The notes under the pieces: model-generated
Database searches by the model: none
What the model saw: the letters and a program-made list of their open reading frames with translations, nothing else
Told to the model about the DNA's origin: nothing
Assembly (NCBI GenBank): GCA_009787135.1
Contig: WRGP01000253.1
Span: forward strand, 1-35,524
Length of the DNA: 35,524 nucleotides
Direction of reading: 5' to 3'
DNA from: Bacillota bacterium
GTDB taxonomy: Bacteria; Bacillota; Clostridia; Christensenellales; Aristaeellaceae
Program-made: the position numbers and the translations under genes
Shown here: one piece after another, positions 26,755 to 34,747 of the stretch
How the letters are laid out: each line of letters begins with the position of its first letter
How positions within the stretch are numbered: position 1 is the first letter of the stretch

Positions 26755-27861
26755 TTATAGGTGAAACGCCTCTTCAGAGGATATCGTTCCTTCTTTTACC
26801 CGGTACGCGGCTTCATATACCGCGCCGCCCAGGTCGCTCATATGCGTGCAGGTGATCAGGGTCTGCACGTCCCGCATGCGCCGAAGAAGCATTTTGCGCC
26901 GGTTCACGTCCAATTCGCTCATCACGTCGTCGAGGAGCAGGACAGGGCTTTCCCCAATGACCTCCCGCATTACATCCAGCTCCGCCAGCTTCAGGGACAG
27001 AGCCGCGGTCCGCTGCTGCCCTTGGGAAGCGAAGGCGCGCGTGTCATGGCCGCAAAGCGTCATGCGCAAATCATCCCGGTGCGGGCCATGGCTCGTCGTG
27101 CCTCTTCTTACATCCTCTTTGCGCGCGGCGCGCAGCATGTGTAACAACTCCTCCGCGTTTTCCGCGCCGCTTTCATAGGCAAGCGTTAAAATCTCCCGCC
27201 CGCCCGACAGCATGGCATGCGTTTCCCTCGCCGCCTCTTTTAGCGTCTTCACATGGCGCGCGCGGCGTGTGATAACCTCCCCGCCCGCTTCCGCGAGCAA
27301 AGCATCCCACTCGTCAAGCGTTGAAGAAAGGGAACCGGAAGGGTTTGCCATCAAACTTTTCAGCAGCCCATTGCGTTGGTTTAGGGCGCGTATATACCGC
27401 TGCAGCGCATAGAAATAGCCAGGCGACAGCTGTGATATTGCCATATCTAAAAAACGCCTGCGCCCCTCCGGCCCCTCCTTCACCAGGCGAAGATCCTCTG
27501 GGGAAAAGAGCACCGCGTTTACATGACCCATCAATTCACCAAGGCGCGCCGCAGGCGAGCCATTGATCTTGATGACTTTTTTGCGTTTATCCTGCGGAAT
27601 GATCCGTACCGTCACGTCATGCACGCCGTCAAGACGCTCCGCCGTAATGGCCACCTGCGCGAACCTGTCCCCCCAGCGAACCAACTCCTGATCCCTCGCC
27701 GTCCGGCCCGACCGCCCAACACAGCACAGGTAAATCGCCTCAATCAGATTTGTCTTACCCTGCGCGTTCTCCCCATGCAGCACCGTTATGCCTGACGCGG
27801 GCGCAAACGCCGCCTGCGCATAGTTACGAAACCCCGCGAGGCGCATCTCCCGTATGATCAT
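26755..27861 (-). CDS. recF: DNA replication and repair protein RecF
   Basis: A 368-residue SMC-like ATPase that helps load RecA at gaps. Walker A is GENAQGKT (30-37), the signature is ASQGQQRTAALSLKLAEL, and Walker B is VLLLDDVMSELD. The N-terminal start MIIREMRLAGFRNY is typical. The ATG directly follows the dnaN stop codon with no spacing, so it is translationally coupled to dnaN. The small YaaA/S4-type gene often found between dnaN and recF in Firmicutes is absent. Confidence 0.96.
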   Translation of the reverse strand: MIIREMRLAGFRNYAQAAFAPASGITVLHGENAQGKTNLIEAIYLCCVGRSGRTARDQELVRWGDRFAQVAITAERLDGVHDVTVRIIPQDKRKKVIKINGSPAARLGELMGHVNAVLFSPEDLRLVKEGPEGRRRFLDMAISQLSPGYFYALQRYIRALNQRNGLLKSLMANPSGSLSSTLDEWDALLAEAGGEVITRRARHVKTLKEAARETHAMLSGGREILTLAYESGAENAEELLHMLRAARKEDVRRGTTSHGPHRDDLRMTLCGHDTRAFASQGQQRTAALSLKLAELDVMREVIGESPVLLLDDVMSELDVNRRKMLLRRMRDVQTLITCTHMSDLGGAVYEAAYRVKEGTISSEEAFHL

Positions 27862-28968
27862 TTAAGCGGAAAACACGCGCACAGGGAGCGCCAAATATAT
27901 AAACTTATCCCCAAAGGTTGGACATAGCACGCACGGGCTTACGTTGGAATTGAACTTCAGTATAATGTTTTCATCCTCAATCGCGCGCAGCGTATCCGTG
28001 ATGTAGCGCACATTAAAGGCAATATCCAGTTCCCTGCCCTCAAACTCAATGGAAATCTCCTCGCGCACGTCGCCAAGTTCCGCGTTGGACGTAATGAGCA
28101 GCGTGCCTTCCTCCATATGCAGTTTGACCAGGTTATTCTTGCCCTCGCGCGCCATAAGGGAAGCGCGGTCCAGCGCCTCTTCCATATCTTTTTTCGATAC
28201 GATAATGCGCGTCTTCCATTCGCCTGGTAAAATCTGTTTGTAACGAATAAATTCGCCGTCCAGCAGCCTTGCGATGACGCGCGTCGTGCCCATGTCCGCC
28301 ATTAAATGCGACTTTCCCCATACCAGCGATACCATCGCGTCCGTATCCGAAAGGATTCTGGCGATTTCGTTGAGCACCTTGCCCGGCACCACAACGCTCA
28401 GCGCCGGCAGTTCCTGCCCAAAGCTCTCCTTGCGCAACGCCATCCTAAAACCGTCCAACGCCACAATGGACATATCCCCTCCCTCCGCCTCCAGCAAACA
28501 ACCTGTAAGGATGGGGCGCGTTTCATCCGTGGCAATGGCAAAGGTCGAGCGCTGGATCATCTCGCGAAGGTTCGCTTGCGGCATGACAATGGTTTGAGAT
28601 TCTCCCACCTCAGGCAGCGCCGGAAATTCCTCGGCGGGAAGTCCCGCCAGTTTGGTTCTGGAACCCGCGCATTTAATCGAAGCCGCGTTTTGCTCGTTGA
28701 CGGAAACCTCCATCTGCCCTTCCGGAAGCTTGCGTACGATTTCCGCAAGCAGCTTGCCGGGCATCACCACGCTGCCTTCCTCGGTAACATGCGCCGCCAC
28801 ATGCGTTTCAATCCCAAGCGCCAGATCCGTGCAGGTAAGCCTGATGCCTTCTTCACATGAAACCAGCAGGACCCCTTCCATGATCTGTGTCGTTGACCGC
28901 GCGGCAATCGCCCTTGTCACGATGTTCAACGCGGAGACTAAATCGGCGACCAGACAAGTAAAGCGCAT
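27862..28968 (-). CDS. dnaN: DNA polymerase III β sliding clamp
   Basis: A 368-residue ring-forming clamp that tethers the replicative polymerase. Three similar domains of about 120 residues are recognisable: 1-120 (VSALNIVTRAIAARSTTQIMEGVLL), 128-245 (RSTFAIATDETRPILTGCLLE) and 250-368 (ALDRASLMAREGKNNLVKL, with the C-terminal YLALPVRV). AAGGAGG lies upstream of the ATG. It is the first gene of dnaN-recF and points away from the putative origin. dnaA, normally just upstream of dnaN, is not there. Confidence 0.97.
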   Translation of the reverse strand: MRFTCLVADLVSALNIVTRAIAARSTTQIMEGVLLVSCEEGIRLTCTDLALGIETHVAAHVTEEGSVVMPGKLLAEIVRKLPEGQMEVSVNEQNAASIKCAGSRTKLAGLPAEEFPALPEVGESQTIVMPQANLREMIQRSTFAIATDETRPILTGCLLEAEGGDMSIVALDGFRMALRKESFGQELPALSVVVPGKVLNEIARILSDTDAMVSLVWGKSHLMADMGTTRVIARLLDGEFIRYKQILPGEWKTRIIVSKKDMEEALDRASLMAREGKNNLVKLHMEEGTLLITSNAELGDVREEISIEFEGRELDIAFNVRYITDTLRAIEDENIILKFNSNVSPCVLCPTFGDKFIYLALPVRVFSA

Positions 28969-29177
28969 GTGTTCATCCTCCTTGCAGACGAAGTTATAGT
29001 AAGAGTAGCCGTAGTAGTAGGGCTGTTCAAAACCTTGAAAACTTCAGAAAAAGGGTTTTGACGTATGTTTTTCCTGTGCGTTTCTCGGGCATAACAAGGA
29101 ATAAAGGCAACCTTTTAAATCAGCATAGAATTCGCTAAGAAAATCATAATTCCTGCAAACGGTAAAGTTCCGCGCTG
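28969..29177. other. Gap upstream of dnaN with a possible repeat fragment
   Basis: This stretch is less GC-rich than the genes around it. On the minus strand 29044-29180 is open and reads NYDFLSEFYADLKGCLYSLL and beyond, protein-like but without a start codon. It may belong to an interspersed intergenic repeat or a gene relic. No convincing dnaN promoter was found; TATAAC at 28998-28993 is a candidate -10 without a good -35. Confidence 0.25.
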
Positions 29178-29207
29178 TTTACAATTCTATGGAATTGGGT
29201 ATATAAT
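29178..29207 (+). promoter_or_regulatory. σA-type promoter of the DUF1858 gene
   Basis: TTTACA (29178-29183) and a perfect TATAAT (29202-29207) are 18 bases apart. The start site would lie about 27 bases before the ATG. Confidence 0.8.
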
Positions 29208-29240
29208 AACGAAAAAGGAAAAGCGGTAGGGGGATGTATC

Positions 29241-29450
29241 ATGGCGAACGTGGACAAATCCATGACCATACGACAGGTGCTGGAGGTTAACCGCGGGACG
29301 GCGCAAATTATGATGGGCTTTGGCATGCATTGTTTGGGGTGCCCGCACGCGAGCATGGAGACGCTGGAAGAGGCGGGCGTCACGCACGGTATCGATGTAG
29401 AGGAAATGGTACGGCAGATCAATGTGTTTTTGGAAGGGAAACAGGCGTAG
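29241..29450 (+). CDS. DUF1858 protein
   Basis: A 69-residue soluble protein. It shows the DUF1858 pattern: KSMTIRQVLEVNRGTAQIMMGFGMHCLGCPHASMETLEEAG, with two cysteines as C-x-x-C followed by Pro-His-Ala. Relatives occur alone or fused to redox and hybrid-cluster-type proteins, and the paired cysteines suggest a redox or metal role. The function is not established. AGGGGG lies upstream of the ATG. It has its own promoter and ends 40 bases before the first DnaA box, with no terminator before the origin region. Confidence 0.88.
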   Translation: MANVDKSMTIRQVLEVNRGTAQIMMGFGMHCLGCPHASMETLEEAGVTHGIDVEEMVRQINVFLEGKQA

Positions 29451-29479
29451 GCTGTGGAAAAAAGAAAGGAAGGATGAAA

Positions 29480-29690
29480 AAAGAAGGAAGTTATCCACAA
29501 AAACAAGAGTTTTGTGAATAACTCTGTGGATAAACGTGGATAACTTTTTTGGTTCTTTTTTTCCAATTCATTTTTTCCTCCGCGCCAACGCTTTTGCGGC
29601 AGGTTTGCATCCACAAGGAAAAGTTCACATTGTCCACAAAGCTTATCGGGTAGTAAAGAAAAAAAAAGTAAAAAAAATTTTGAGAGATGG
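29480..29690. other. Putative chromosome origin oriC: DnaA boxes and A-rich tract
   Basis: DnaA boxes (consensus TTATNCACA): perfect TTATCCACA at 29491-29499 (+), TTATTCACA at 29521-29513 (-) and TTATCCACA at 29533-29525 (-). One-mismatch boxes are TTATCCACG at 29543-29535 (-) and TTGTCCACA at 29630-29638 (+). Weaker ones lie at 29607-29615 and 29621-29629. Right of the last box come a short GC run (TCGGG), TAGTAA at 29651-29656, and an A-rich stretch (29657-29682) suited to unwinding. Nearby dnaN-recF points away on one side and galM away on the other, as expected at a replication start. Confidence 0.8.
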
Positions 29691-29774
29691 GATGAAAAAG
29701 GAAATGTGCCGCGTTTATATGGATGAAGTTCAAAAGCGCGCCAAAAGGATCCCCTCCCTTGCGGTGCATGGCCG

Positions 29775-29805
29775 CCCCCTGTGCGCAGGGGGTTTTTTAT
29801 TTTTT
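29775..29805 (+). terminator. Terminator between oriC and galM
   Basis: CCCCCT (29775-29780) pairs with AGGGGG (29787-29792) around GTGCGC, followed by T6 and a further T-rich run. It would stop transcription coming from the DUF1858/origin side. Confidence 0.8.
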
Positions 29806-29852
29806 TGTGGTACACTCGTCAAACTCATAAAAAAAGCAAAGGGTGATTCGAT

Positions 29853-30911
29853 TTGATTACATCTGCTTCCATGGGAAACCTTCCGTGCGGCACGGAGGTA
29901 AGGGCGTTTACCCTTCAAAACGCGTCCGGCGCTTCTATGAAGGTTTCCTCGCTGGGCGGTTGCCTGCTGTCCATCGTTGTGCCCGATCAAAAAGGCCGTC
30001 TCTCCGACGTTACGCTGGGATATCCCGCGCTGGAAACCTTGGCGCAGGCAGGCGGGTACATGGGTTTTCTCATCGGCCGCTTTGGCAACCGCATCGGAGG
30101 CGCGCAATTTGAACTAAACGGCAAAACGTATGCCCTGGCGAAAAATGACGGAGAAAACCATCTTCACGGCGGGCTTAAAGGGTTTGATAAGCGCGTATGG
30201 GGCGCGGAAATCAAGGGAGATACCCTTGCGCTTACCCTGCGCAGCCCGGACGGGGAAGAAGGATACCCCGGCACGCTGGATGTTACCGTTACCTATTCCT
30301 TTTCTGACGAAAACACGCTGGGCATTCGCTACGAAGCGGTTTGCGATCAGGACACCGTTCTTAACCTGACAAACCATGTGTATTTTAACCTGTCCGGTCC
30401 AGACTGCCAGACGCTGGACAGCCATGAGATCCTGATCAACGCGGATGCTTTTACCGAGGTATCCAGCCCCGCGTGCATTCCCACGGGCAGGCTTGCCCCC
30501 GTGGAAGGGACGCCGCTGGACCTGCGCGCGTTCCGCAACATTGGGGAAGGGCTTGCCCTTGAAGAGCGGGATACGCAGATGCGGTATGGCGGAGGATATG
30601 ATCATAATTTTGTCCTGCGCGGCTGGGATCAGACGCTTCGCCAAGCGGCAATCGTGCGCGACAAAGCCACGGGCCGCCGCCTGGAGACATGGACGGATCA
30701 GCCCGGCGTTCAGTTCTATTCGGGCAATTTCATCAAAGACGACAGGCCGGGCAAGTGCGGGCCGCCATACCGCAGGCGCCAGGGCTTTTGCCTGGAAACG
30801 CAGCACTACCCCGATAGCGTTCATCATCAAAACTTTCCCACTTGCGTGCTGAGAAAAGGAGAAAAGTATGAGACGGTGACGGAGTATCGGTTTTCGGCGG
30901 AAGCGTTCTAA
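29853..30911 (+). CDS. galM: Aldose 1-epimerase (mutarotase)
   Basis: A 352-residue enzyme that interconverts α and β anomers of galactose and other aldoses. The TTG start at 29853 has AAAGGG nine bases upstream. ATG 29871 would shorten it by six residues. Active-site residues are visible: H105 (NHLHGGLKGFD), H175 (NLTNHVYFNLSG) and E315 (CLETQHYPDS), the catalytic base. Length is normal. No galactose operon genes are adjacent. It ends tail-to-tail with the metallophosphoesterase gene; the stop codons overlap by four bases. Confidence 0.93.
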   Translation: MITSASMGNLPCGTEVRAFTLQNASGASMKVSSLGGCLLSIVVPDQKGRLSDVTLGYPALETLAQAGGYMGFLIGRFGNRIGGAQFELNGKTYALAKNDGENHLHGGLKGFDKRVWGAEIKGDTLALTLRSPDGEEGYPGTLDVTVTYSFSDENTLGIRYEAVCDQDTVLNLTNHVYFNLSGPDCQTLDSHEILINADAFTEVSSPACIPTGRLAPVEGTPLDLRAFRNIGEGLALEERDTQMRYGGGYDHNFVLRGWDQTLRQAAIVRDKATGRRLETWTDQPGVQFYSGNFIKDDRPGKCGPPYRRRQGFCLETQHYPDSVHHQNFPTCVLRKGEKYETVTEYRFSAEAF

Positions 30912-31714
30912 CGTGTGCGTGATAATACCACCACTGGAAGGTGAAACCGGTTATTCAGCCGAAATTGCAAACTGTGGTTCCCTAACCCGCGGCTGACGAC
31001 CATTTGGGAACCCGCGACAGCATACAGCCCGCTGGTATAGCGCGGGAACAGCCCCTGCCCGGGGGCAAAAACACCGCCTAGCAGCGGCAGGCGGAACTGC
31101 CCGCCGTGCGCGTGCCCCGCGACAATCAGCGCGGGGAACAGTTCCGCGTACTGCCCCGCGATCTGCGGCTGATGCATCAGCAGAAAGGTGGGAATACGGT
31201 CGTCTTTCCCCGCGCGGCCCGGCTGAAGGGCCTCGCGCATGCTGACACGCTGCGGGTTTTGCGCCTGTCTTTCGCGCTGTACGCCCTTTCGGAAGGCGTA
31301 GGGATCGGTGAGCCCCGTGACGCGCACGGGGCTCTGGCGAATCGATAGCATGCGCGTTTCATTTTCCAGCAGGATGACGCCCGTCTCCGCGTACATCGCG
31401 CGCAGGGCCGGGGTGCGGCGCGCGCCGCAGTCGTTGTTGCCAAGGACCGCGGCGCAAGGCGCAATGCGCGAAAGGTGGGCGAAAAACGGCGCGAGCGCCG
31501 GGACGCTTTGCGTGCCGCTGTCGATCGTATCGCCCGCGATAAGGACGCAATCCGGCTTCACGCGCCTCACCGCGTCCAGCATATGGTAATGGATTCGCTT
31601 GACGCGAGGCATGTGCAAGTCCGCCAGCACGGCAAAACGCGCGCCGACGAGCCGCTCGGACAGCATGGGGAGCGCCACATGAATCTCTTCCACATCCAAC
31701 ATTGAAACGTTCAT
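30908..31714 (-). CDS. Calcineurin-like metallophosphoesterase (YkuE type)
   Basis: A 268-residue two-metal phosphoesterase. Metal-binding motifs are in order: DLH (ADLHMPRVKRIHYHML), GDTID, GNNDCG, LLMHQP and GHAHGGQFRLPLLG. The GHAHGGQ ending is typical of the YkuE/YaeI membrane-associated group, but no signal peptide or membrane segment is visible, so it may be cytoplasmic. The substrate is unknown. The ATG at 31714 has only a weak AAAGAA upstream; ATG 31702 is an alternative. It is the last gene of the minus-strand run that begins beyond the right edge. Confidence 0.88.
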   Translation of the reverse strand: MNVSMLDVEEIHVALPMLSERLVGARFAVLADLHMPRVKRIHYHMLDAVRRVKPDCVLIAGDTIDSGTQSVPALAPFFAHLSRIAPCAAVLGNNDCGARRTPALRAMYAETGVILLENETRMLSIRQSPVRVTGLTDPYAFRKGVQRERQAQNPQRVSMREALQPGRAGKDDRIPTFLLMHQPQIAGQYAELFPALIVAGHAHGGQFRLPLLGGVFAPGQGLFPRYTSGLYAVAGSQMVVSRGLGNHSLQFRLNNRFHLPVVVLSRTR

Positions 31715-31808
31715 TTCTTTATTTTTTCACGCCTCTCTCGTAACCCTTGGGGATCATCAGGGGGAGGACGTTCCTAGCCCCCATTCTCCCGTGAAAATCC
31801 TTGAATTT

Positions 31809-32375
31809 TTACGGAGTGTCACCGCGCAAAATGGCATGGAGCGCTACGTCCACATAAGCGCCCTTGTTGTACAGCCGGCCGCGAAGCACGCCTTCCTTGC
31901 GCATGCCCGCTTTTTCCATCACGCGGCCGGAGGCGGGGTTGCTCGTTTCATACTGCGCCTCAATGCGGTTGAGACGCATCTCCTCAAAGCCAAAGCGGAT
32001 CACCTCGCGCAGGGCTTCGGTCATCAGCCCCTGGTTCCAATACGCGCGCGAGAGCGAATACCCTATCTCGGCGGAGTTATTTTCCCTGTTCCACCACATG
32101 AACCCAATCGTGCCAATCAGACGGCCCGTGGCGGTCAGCTCAATGCCCCAGCTGGAAGGGTCGCTCTGGCGGTATTGCCTGAGAATGTAGCGAATGTATG
32201 CCCGGGAATCATGTATGGTCCGGTGCGTATCCCATAATACATGGCGGCTCACCTCAGGGTCACGGCTGTAGGCGAAGATATCCTGCGCGTCCGCCATGGT
32301 TATCCTGCGAAGCAGCAGGCGCTTTGTCGAAAGGGTCGGCAGGCGTGTAAAAAGTCCCTCGTAAAACAGGTTCAA
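31809..32375 (-). CDS. GNAT acetyltransferase (RimJ/RimL type)
   Basis: A 188-residue N-acetyltransferase. It starts with the typical PTLSTKRLLLRRITMADAQDIFAY, then GIELTATGRLIGTIGFMWW, the motif A region AEIGYSLSRAYWNQGLMTEALREVIRFGF, and ends with NPASGRVMEKAGMRKEGVLRGRLYNKGAYVDVALHAIL. I start it at TTG 32375, where homologues begin. The longer frame to 32441 overlaps the upstream small gene and has no family similarity. AAAGGA is about 13 bases from TTG, a little long. It may acetylate ribosomal protein or a small molecule; the substrate is unknown. Confidence 0.82.
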   Translation of the reverse strand: MNLFYEGLFTRLPTLSTKRLLLRRITMADAQDIFAYSRDPEVSRHVLWDTHRTIHDSRAYIRYILRQYRQSDPSSWGIELTATGRLIGTIGFMWWNRENNSAEIGYSLSRAYWNQGLMTEALREVIRFGFEEMRLNRIEAQYETSNPASGRVMEKAGMRKEGVLRGRLYNKGAYVDVALHAILRGDTP

Positions 32376-32406
32376 AGCGTTGCCACACGTCCTTTCTGAC
32401 GCTATC

Positions 32407-32556
32407 TCACGTCTGCGACTGCCGCCCGTCCGGCAGCACATATTCCGTCAGCCTTGGCTTGCTGTTATGTTCCGACACGCCCGCGACGAGCGCCCACACG
32501 CCCAAGCCGATAAGCAGTGTCAGGAGGAGGAGGAACGAGATATAGGCCTTTTTCAT
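32407..32556 (-). CDS. Small single-pass membrane protein
   Basis: A 49-residue peptide starting at ATG 32556, with GAGGGGAG upstream. The N-terminus MKKAYISFLLLLTLLIGLGVWALVAG is one hydrophobic segment, followed by a short polar tail ending in RQSQT. It could be an uncleaved anchor with the tail outside. It sits 64 bases after the GH2-like gene and 31 bases before GNAT on the same strand. No family is recognised. Confidence 0.55.
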   Translation of the reverse strand: MKKAYISFLLLLTLLIGLGVWALVAGVSEHNSKPRLTEYVLPDGRQSQT

Positions 32557-32620
32557 AGACGGTCTCCCCTCAAGCATAGTAGTAGACGCGTTAGACGCAT
32601 TGATGGGATGCCCAACCATA

Positions 32621-34657
32621 CTACTTCAAATTCAACCCTTCTATCGCGTTTTCCTGCAAGATTCTGCGCTTTTCGTCAGGAAGCAGCGCGCCCCAGCCCG
32701 GGTATTCGGGCGCGGCGCTTTCAAAGGCAAGGCCAAAGGCGATGGTATCGCCCGTGTTGCGCACCGCGCCGTCTTCAAAGCGTATGGCCGCTAAGGCAAG
32801 GCGGACGAGAGGTTCCAGCGGCGCTTGATCTGACACGCATATTGCGTAGTCGCAAACATCCAGCGTTTGCGCGAAGCGCTCGGCGGTCACCCGCAGCAGC
32901 AGCGCGCAGGGATGGGTGGGCACCGCGGCCCTGATCGTGCCCAGCATCGCGTTTTCCGGCACGCTGTCATACCGAACCTGCGTCATGACACGTCCGTCCG
33001 GCTCGTATAGGCACGCGCGTACGGTGATAGGGCCCGGCGCCGCTTCCTCGCACAGCAGGAACAGCTCCGCCTCAAACAGCGCGCCATAGGAAAAGCTCAT
33101 GCTGGTCAGGCGCGCGCATGCGTGCAGGGGCCGCAGCGCGCTTTCAAGTGCCCGACAGGCGGGCCGTGGCGCGTCTCCGTCCAGCAGCGCGCCGCTATAG
33201 AGCGATACCGGCCACGTAAGCGCCTTCCCCACAAAGATGCCCGCCGCCTTTGCCACGCGTGCCCGCTCCGCCGCCTGCCGAAGGGTTTCGGCCTGAAGAA
33301 ACCGCAGAAACCGCACGGCAAACCGCGGGTCTGCACACTCCGCGCCGGTCCATTCGCGCAGGGTGTTACGATCAGGCGCCCCCTCGGCGTTGTGCTTCCA
33401 TAGGGGCGTATCCGGAGGCCAGTAACGCAATACGCCGGAGATGCCTTCCGGATCCCGCGAAAGCGCCGCGCACGCTACGGCGCATAAATTTCCATCCGTC
33501 ACGGGCGCCCCGGCGAAAAGGCTTTCCGGCCCCCATACGGCGGGCGCGTGCCCGATAAGCGGATGCGCGCCGTCTTGCGCTTCCGCCAACGCCTGTAATA
33601 CCCCGGCGCTCGCTTCATTTTCCAGTCCGTAGCCAACCAGCGACGGCCGGTGGCGCACGTGCCGAAGAACCGAAAGCGCCTCCCCGGCATCTGCCGGCAG
33701 CATAGGCAACAGCCAAAACCCTTCGCGGTCCAGCGTTTCGTAAAACGCGTCCGTTTGAAGGCCATACACCCGGAGGCAGTTGACCCGCGCCGTGCGAAGC
33801 CGCGCGAGCGCGGGGATGAGGGCGTCCTCTGGCAGTGGCGGCGCCTGGGGGGCGGACCAATCCGCGCCGACGAGGAATGGCCGCCGGCCAGTCCGCTCGT
33901 CCGCAAATCCGGTACGCAGCACGCGGTTGTCGCAAACCGTGCCGGCGCGCGTCACCGTCAGCCGGAGCAGTACAGGCTTGTTCGGCACGCCAACGCTCCA
34001 CCGGCAGGGTACCGGTAAGATCATCTCGTGCCTGAGCGTGGTGCGCGCGGCATGAAGCTGCTCCGTCGCTTCCTGTATGCCGAGCGTCTCCTCGCCCCAT
34101 AGGGCGGCGTAGCGAAATGTATACCGCCCCGGCACGTACGGCAGCACCGTGGGTTTCAGCGCGATCGTGCCATACCCGTCGCAGCCGAGGGGTTGCGCGT
34201 GCAAGTCGCATATTTTCAGCTGGCTTACGCCGCGCAGACAAAGTTCCCCGTCAATCCCCGCGCGCGCCTGGGGTGGCTGACCACAGGGCGGCTCGGGGTC
34301 GAACGCCAGCGCGAGCTCGCAGGCATCCCGCCCAGCCGCCTGCGCGGTGATCTCCGTCTCCCAGTCTCCGGCCGCAAATCGCGCCGTCGGCAGCCCGTCC
34401 ACGCGCAGCCATCCGCGGCCGCGCACGCCCGAGGCGTGGAGAAAAACGCGCTCGGCCTTCAGATGAGCAAGGGAAACATGCCCCACAAGCGACCAGGACC
34501 GCAGGGAGATCCATTCGTTCGCGCGGCTGTTTACCCCTATGCCCGGGTTCACCGCCAGGCCGGAGGCTAAGAGGATGTCCAAAAGACGGCCGGGGAGCGC
34601 CGCGGGAAAAGTATACCCGGCGCCTTGCCATGTCAGGTCGGTCAGCGTAAAAGGCAT
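32621..34657 (-). CDS. GH2 β-mannosidase-like protein with altered active site
   Basis: A 678-residue cytoplasmic protein with the GH2 β-mannosidase layout. The jelly-roll N domain begins PAALPGRLLDILLASGLAVNP (about 18-38) and SWSLVGHVSL (55-63). The barrel starts at FLVGADWSAP (261), followed by LRTARVNCLRVYGLQTDAFYETLDREGFWLLP (287-318). The acid/base position lies in GLENEAS (N347-E348). The barrel end GIFVGKALTWPVSLYSGALLDGD matches the GTLYWQLND-x-WP region of mannosidases. But the SEFG/SEYG nucleophile motif is not seen; the equivalent zone reads LREWTGAECAD. It is also about 150 residues shorter than typical. It may be an inactive or altered-specificity relative. GGAGGT precedes the ATG. 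A terminator separates it from the gene upstream. Confidence 0.7.
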   Translation of the reverse strand: MPFTLTDLTWQGAGYTFPAALPGRLLDILLASGLAVNPGIGVNSRANEWISLRSWSLVGHVSLAHLKAERVFLHASGVRGRGWLRVDGLPTARFAAGDWETEITAQAAGRDACELALAFDPEPPCGQPPQARAGIDGELCLRGVSQLKICDLHAQPLGCDGYGTIALKPTVLPYVPGRYTFRYAALWGEETLGIQEATEQLHAARTTLRHEMILPVPCRWSVGVPNKPVLLRLTVTRAGTVCDNRVLRTGFADERTGRRPFLVGADWSAPQAPPLPEDALIPALARLRTARVNCLRVYGLQTDAFYETLDREGFWLLPMLPADAGEALSVLRHVRHRPSLVGYGLENEASAGVLQALAEAQDGAHPLIGHAPAVWGPESLFAGAPVTDGNLCAVACAALSRDPEGISGVLRYWPPDTPLWKHNAEGAPDRNTLREWTGAECADPRFAVRFLRFLQAETLRQAAERARVAKAAGIFVGKALTWPVSLYSGALLDGDAPRPACRALESALRPLHACARLTSMSFSYGALFEAELFLLCEEAAPGPITVRACLYEPDGRVMTQVRYDSVPENAMLGTIRAAVPTHPCALLLRVTAERFAQTLDVCDYAICVSDQAPLEPLVRLALAAIRFEDGAVRNTGDTIAFGLAFESAAPEYPGWGALLPDEKRRILQENAIEGLNLK

Positions 34658-34714
34658 AGTACCTCCGCGGCGGATCTTGTTCCGCGTGACTGGCTATAAT
34701 TCCGTTTTTTTCGA

Positions 34715-34744
34715 CAAAAAAAGGAGGGACATACGTCCCTCCTT
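34715..34744 (-). terminator. Terminator of the proline-rich membrane gene
   Basis: AAGGAGGGAC (34721-34730) pairs with GTCCCTCCTT (34735-34744) over 10 bases with a four-base loop. On the minus strand the stem is followed by TTTTT (34719-34715). Confidence 0.85.
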
Positions 34745-34747
34745 TGG

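Noticed and set aside
25805-26764. 319-codon + strand frame opposite the oxidoreductase
   Set aside because: Shadow of a complete mannitol-dehydrogenase-family gene.
29144-29856. Long frames on both strands across the origin region
   Set aside because: They arise from A/T runs, cross the DnaA boxes and the terminator, and have no protein-like character.
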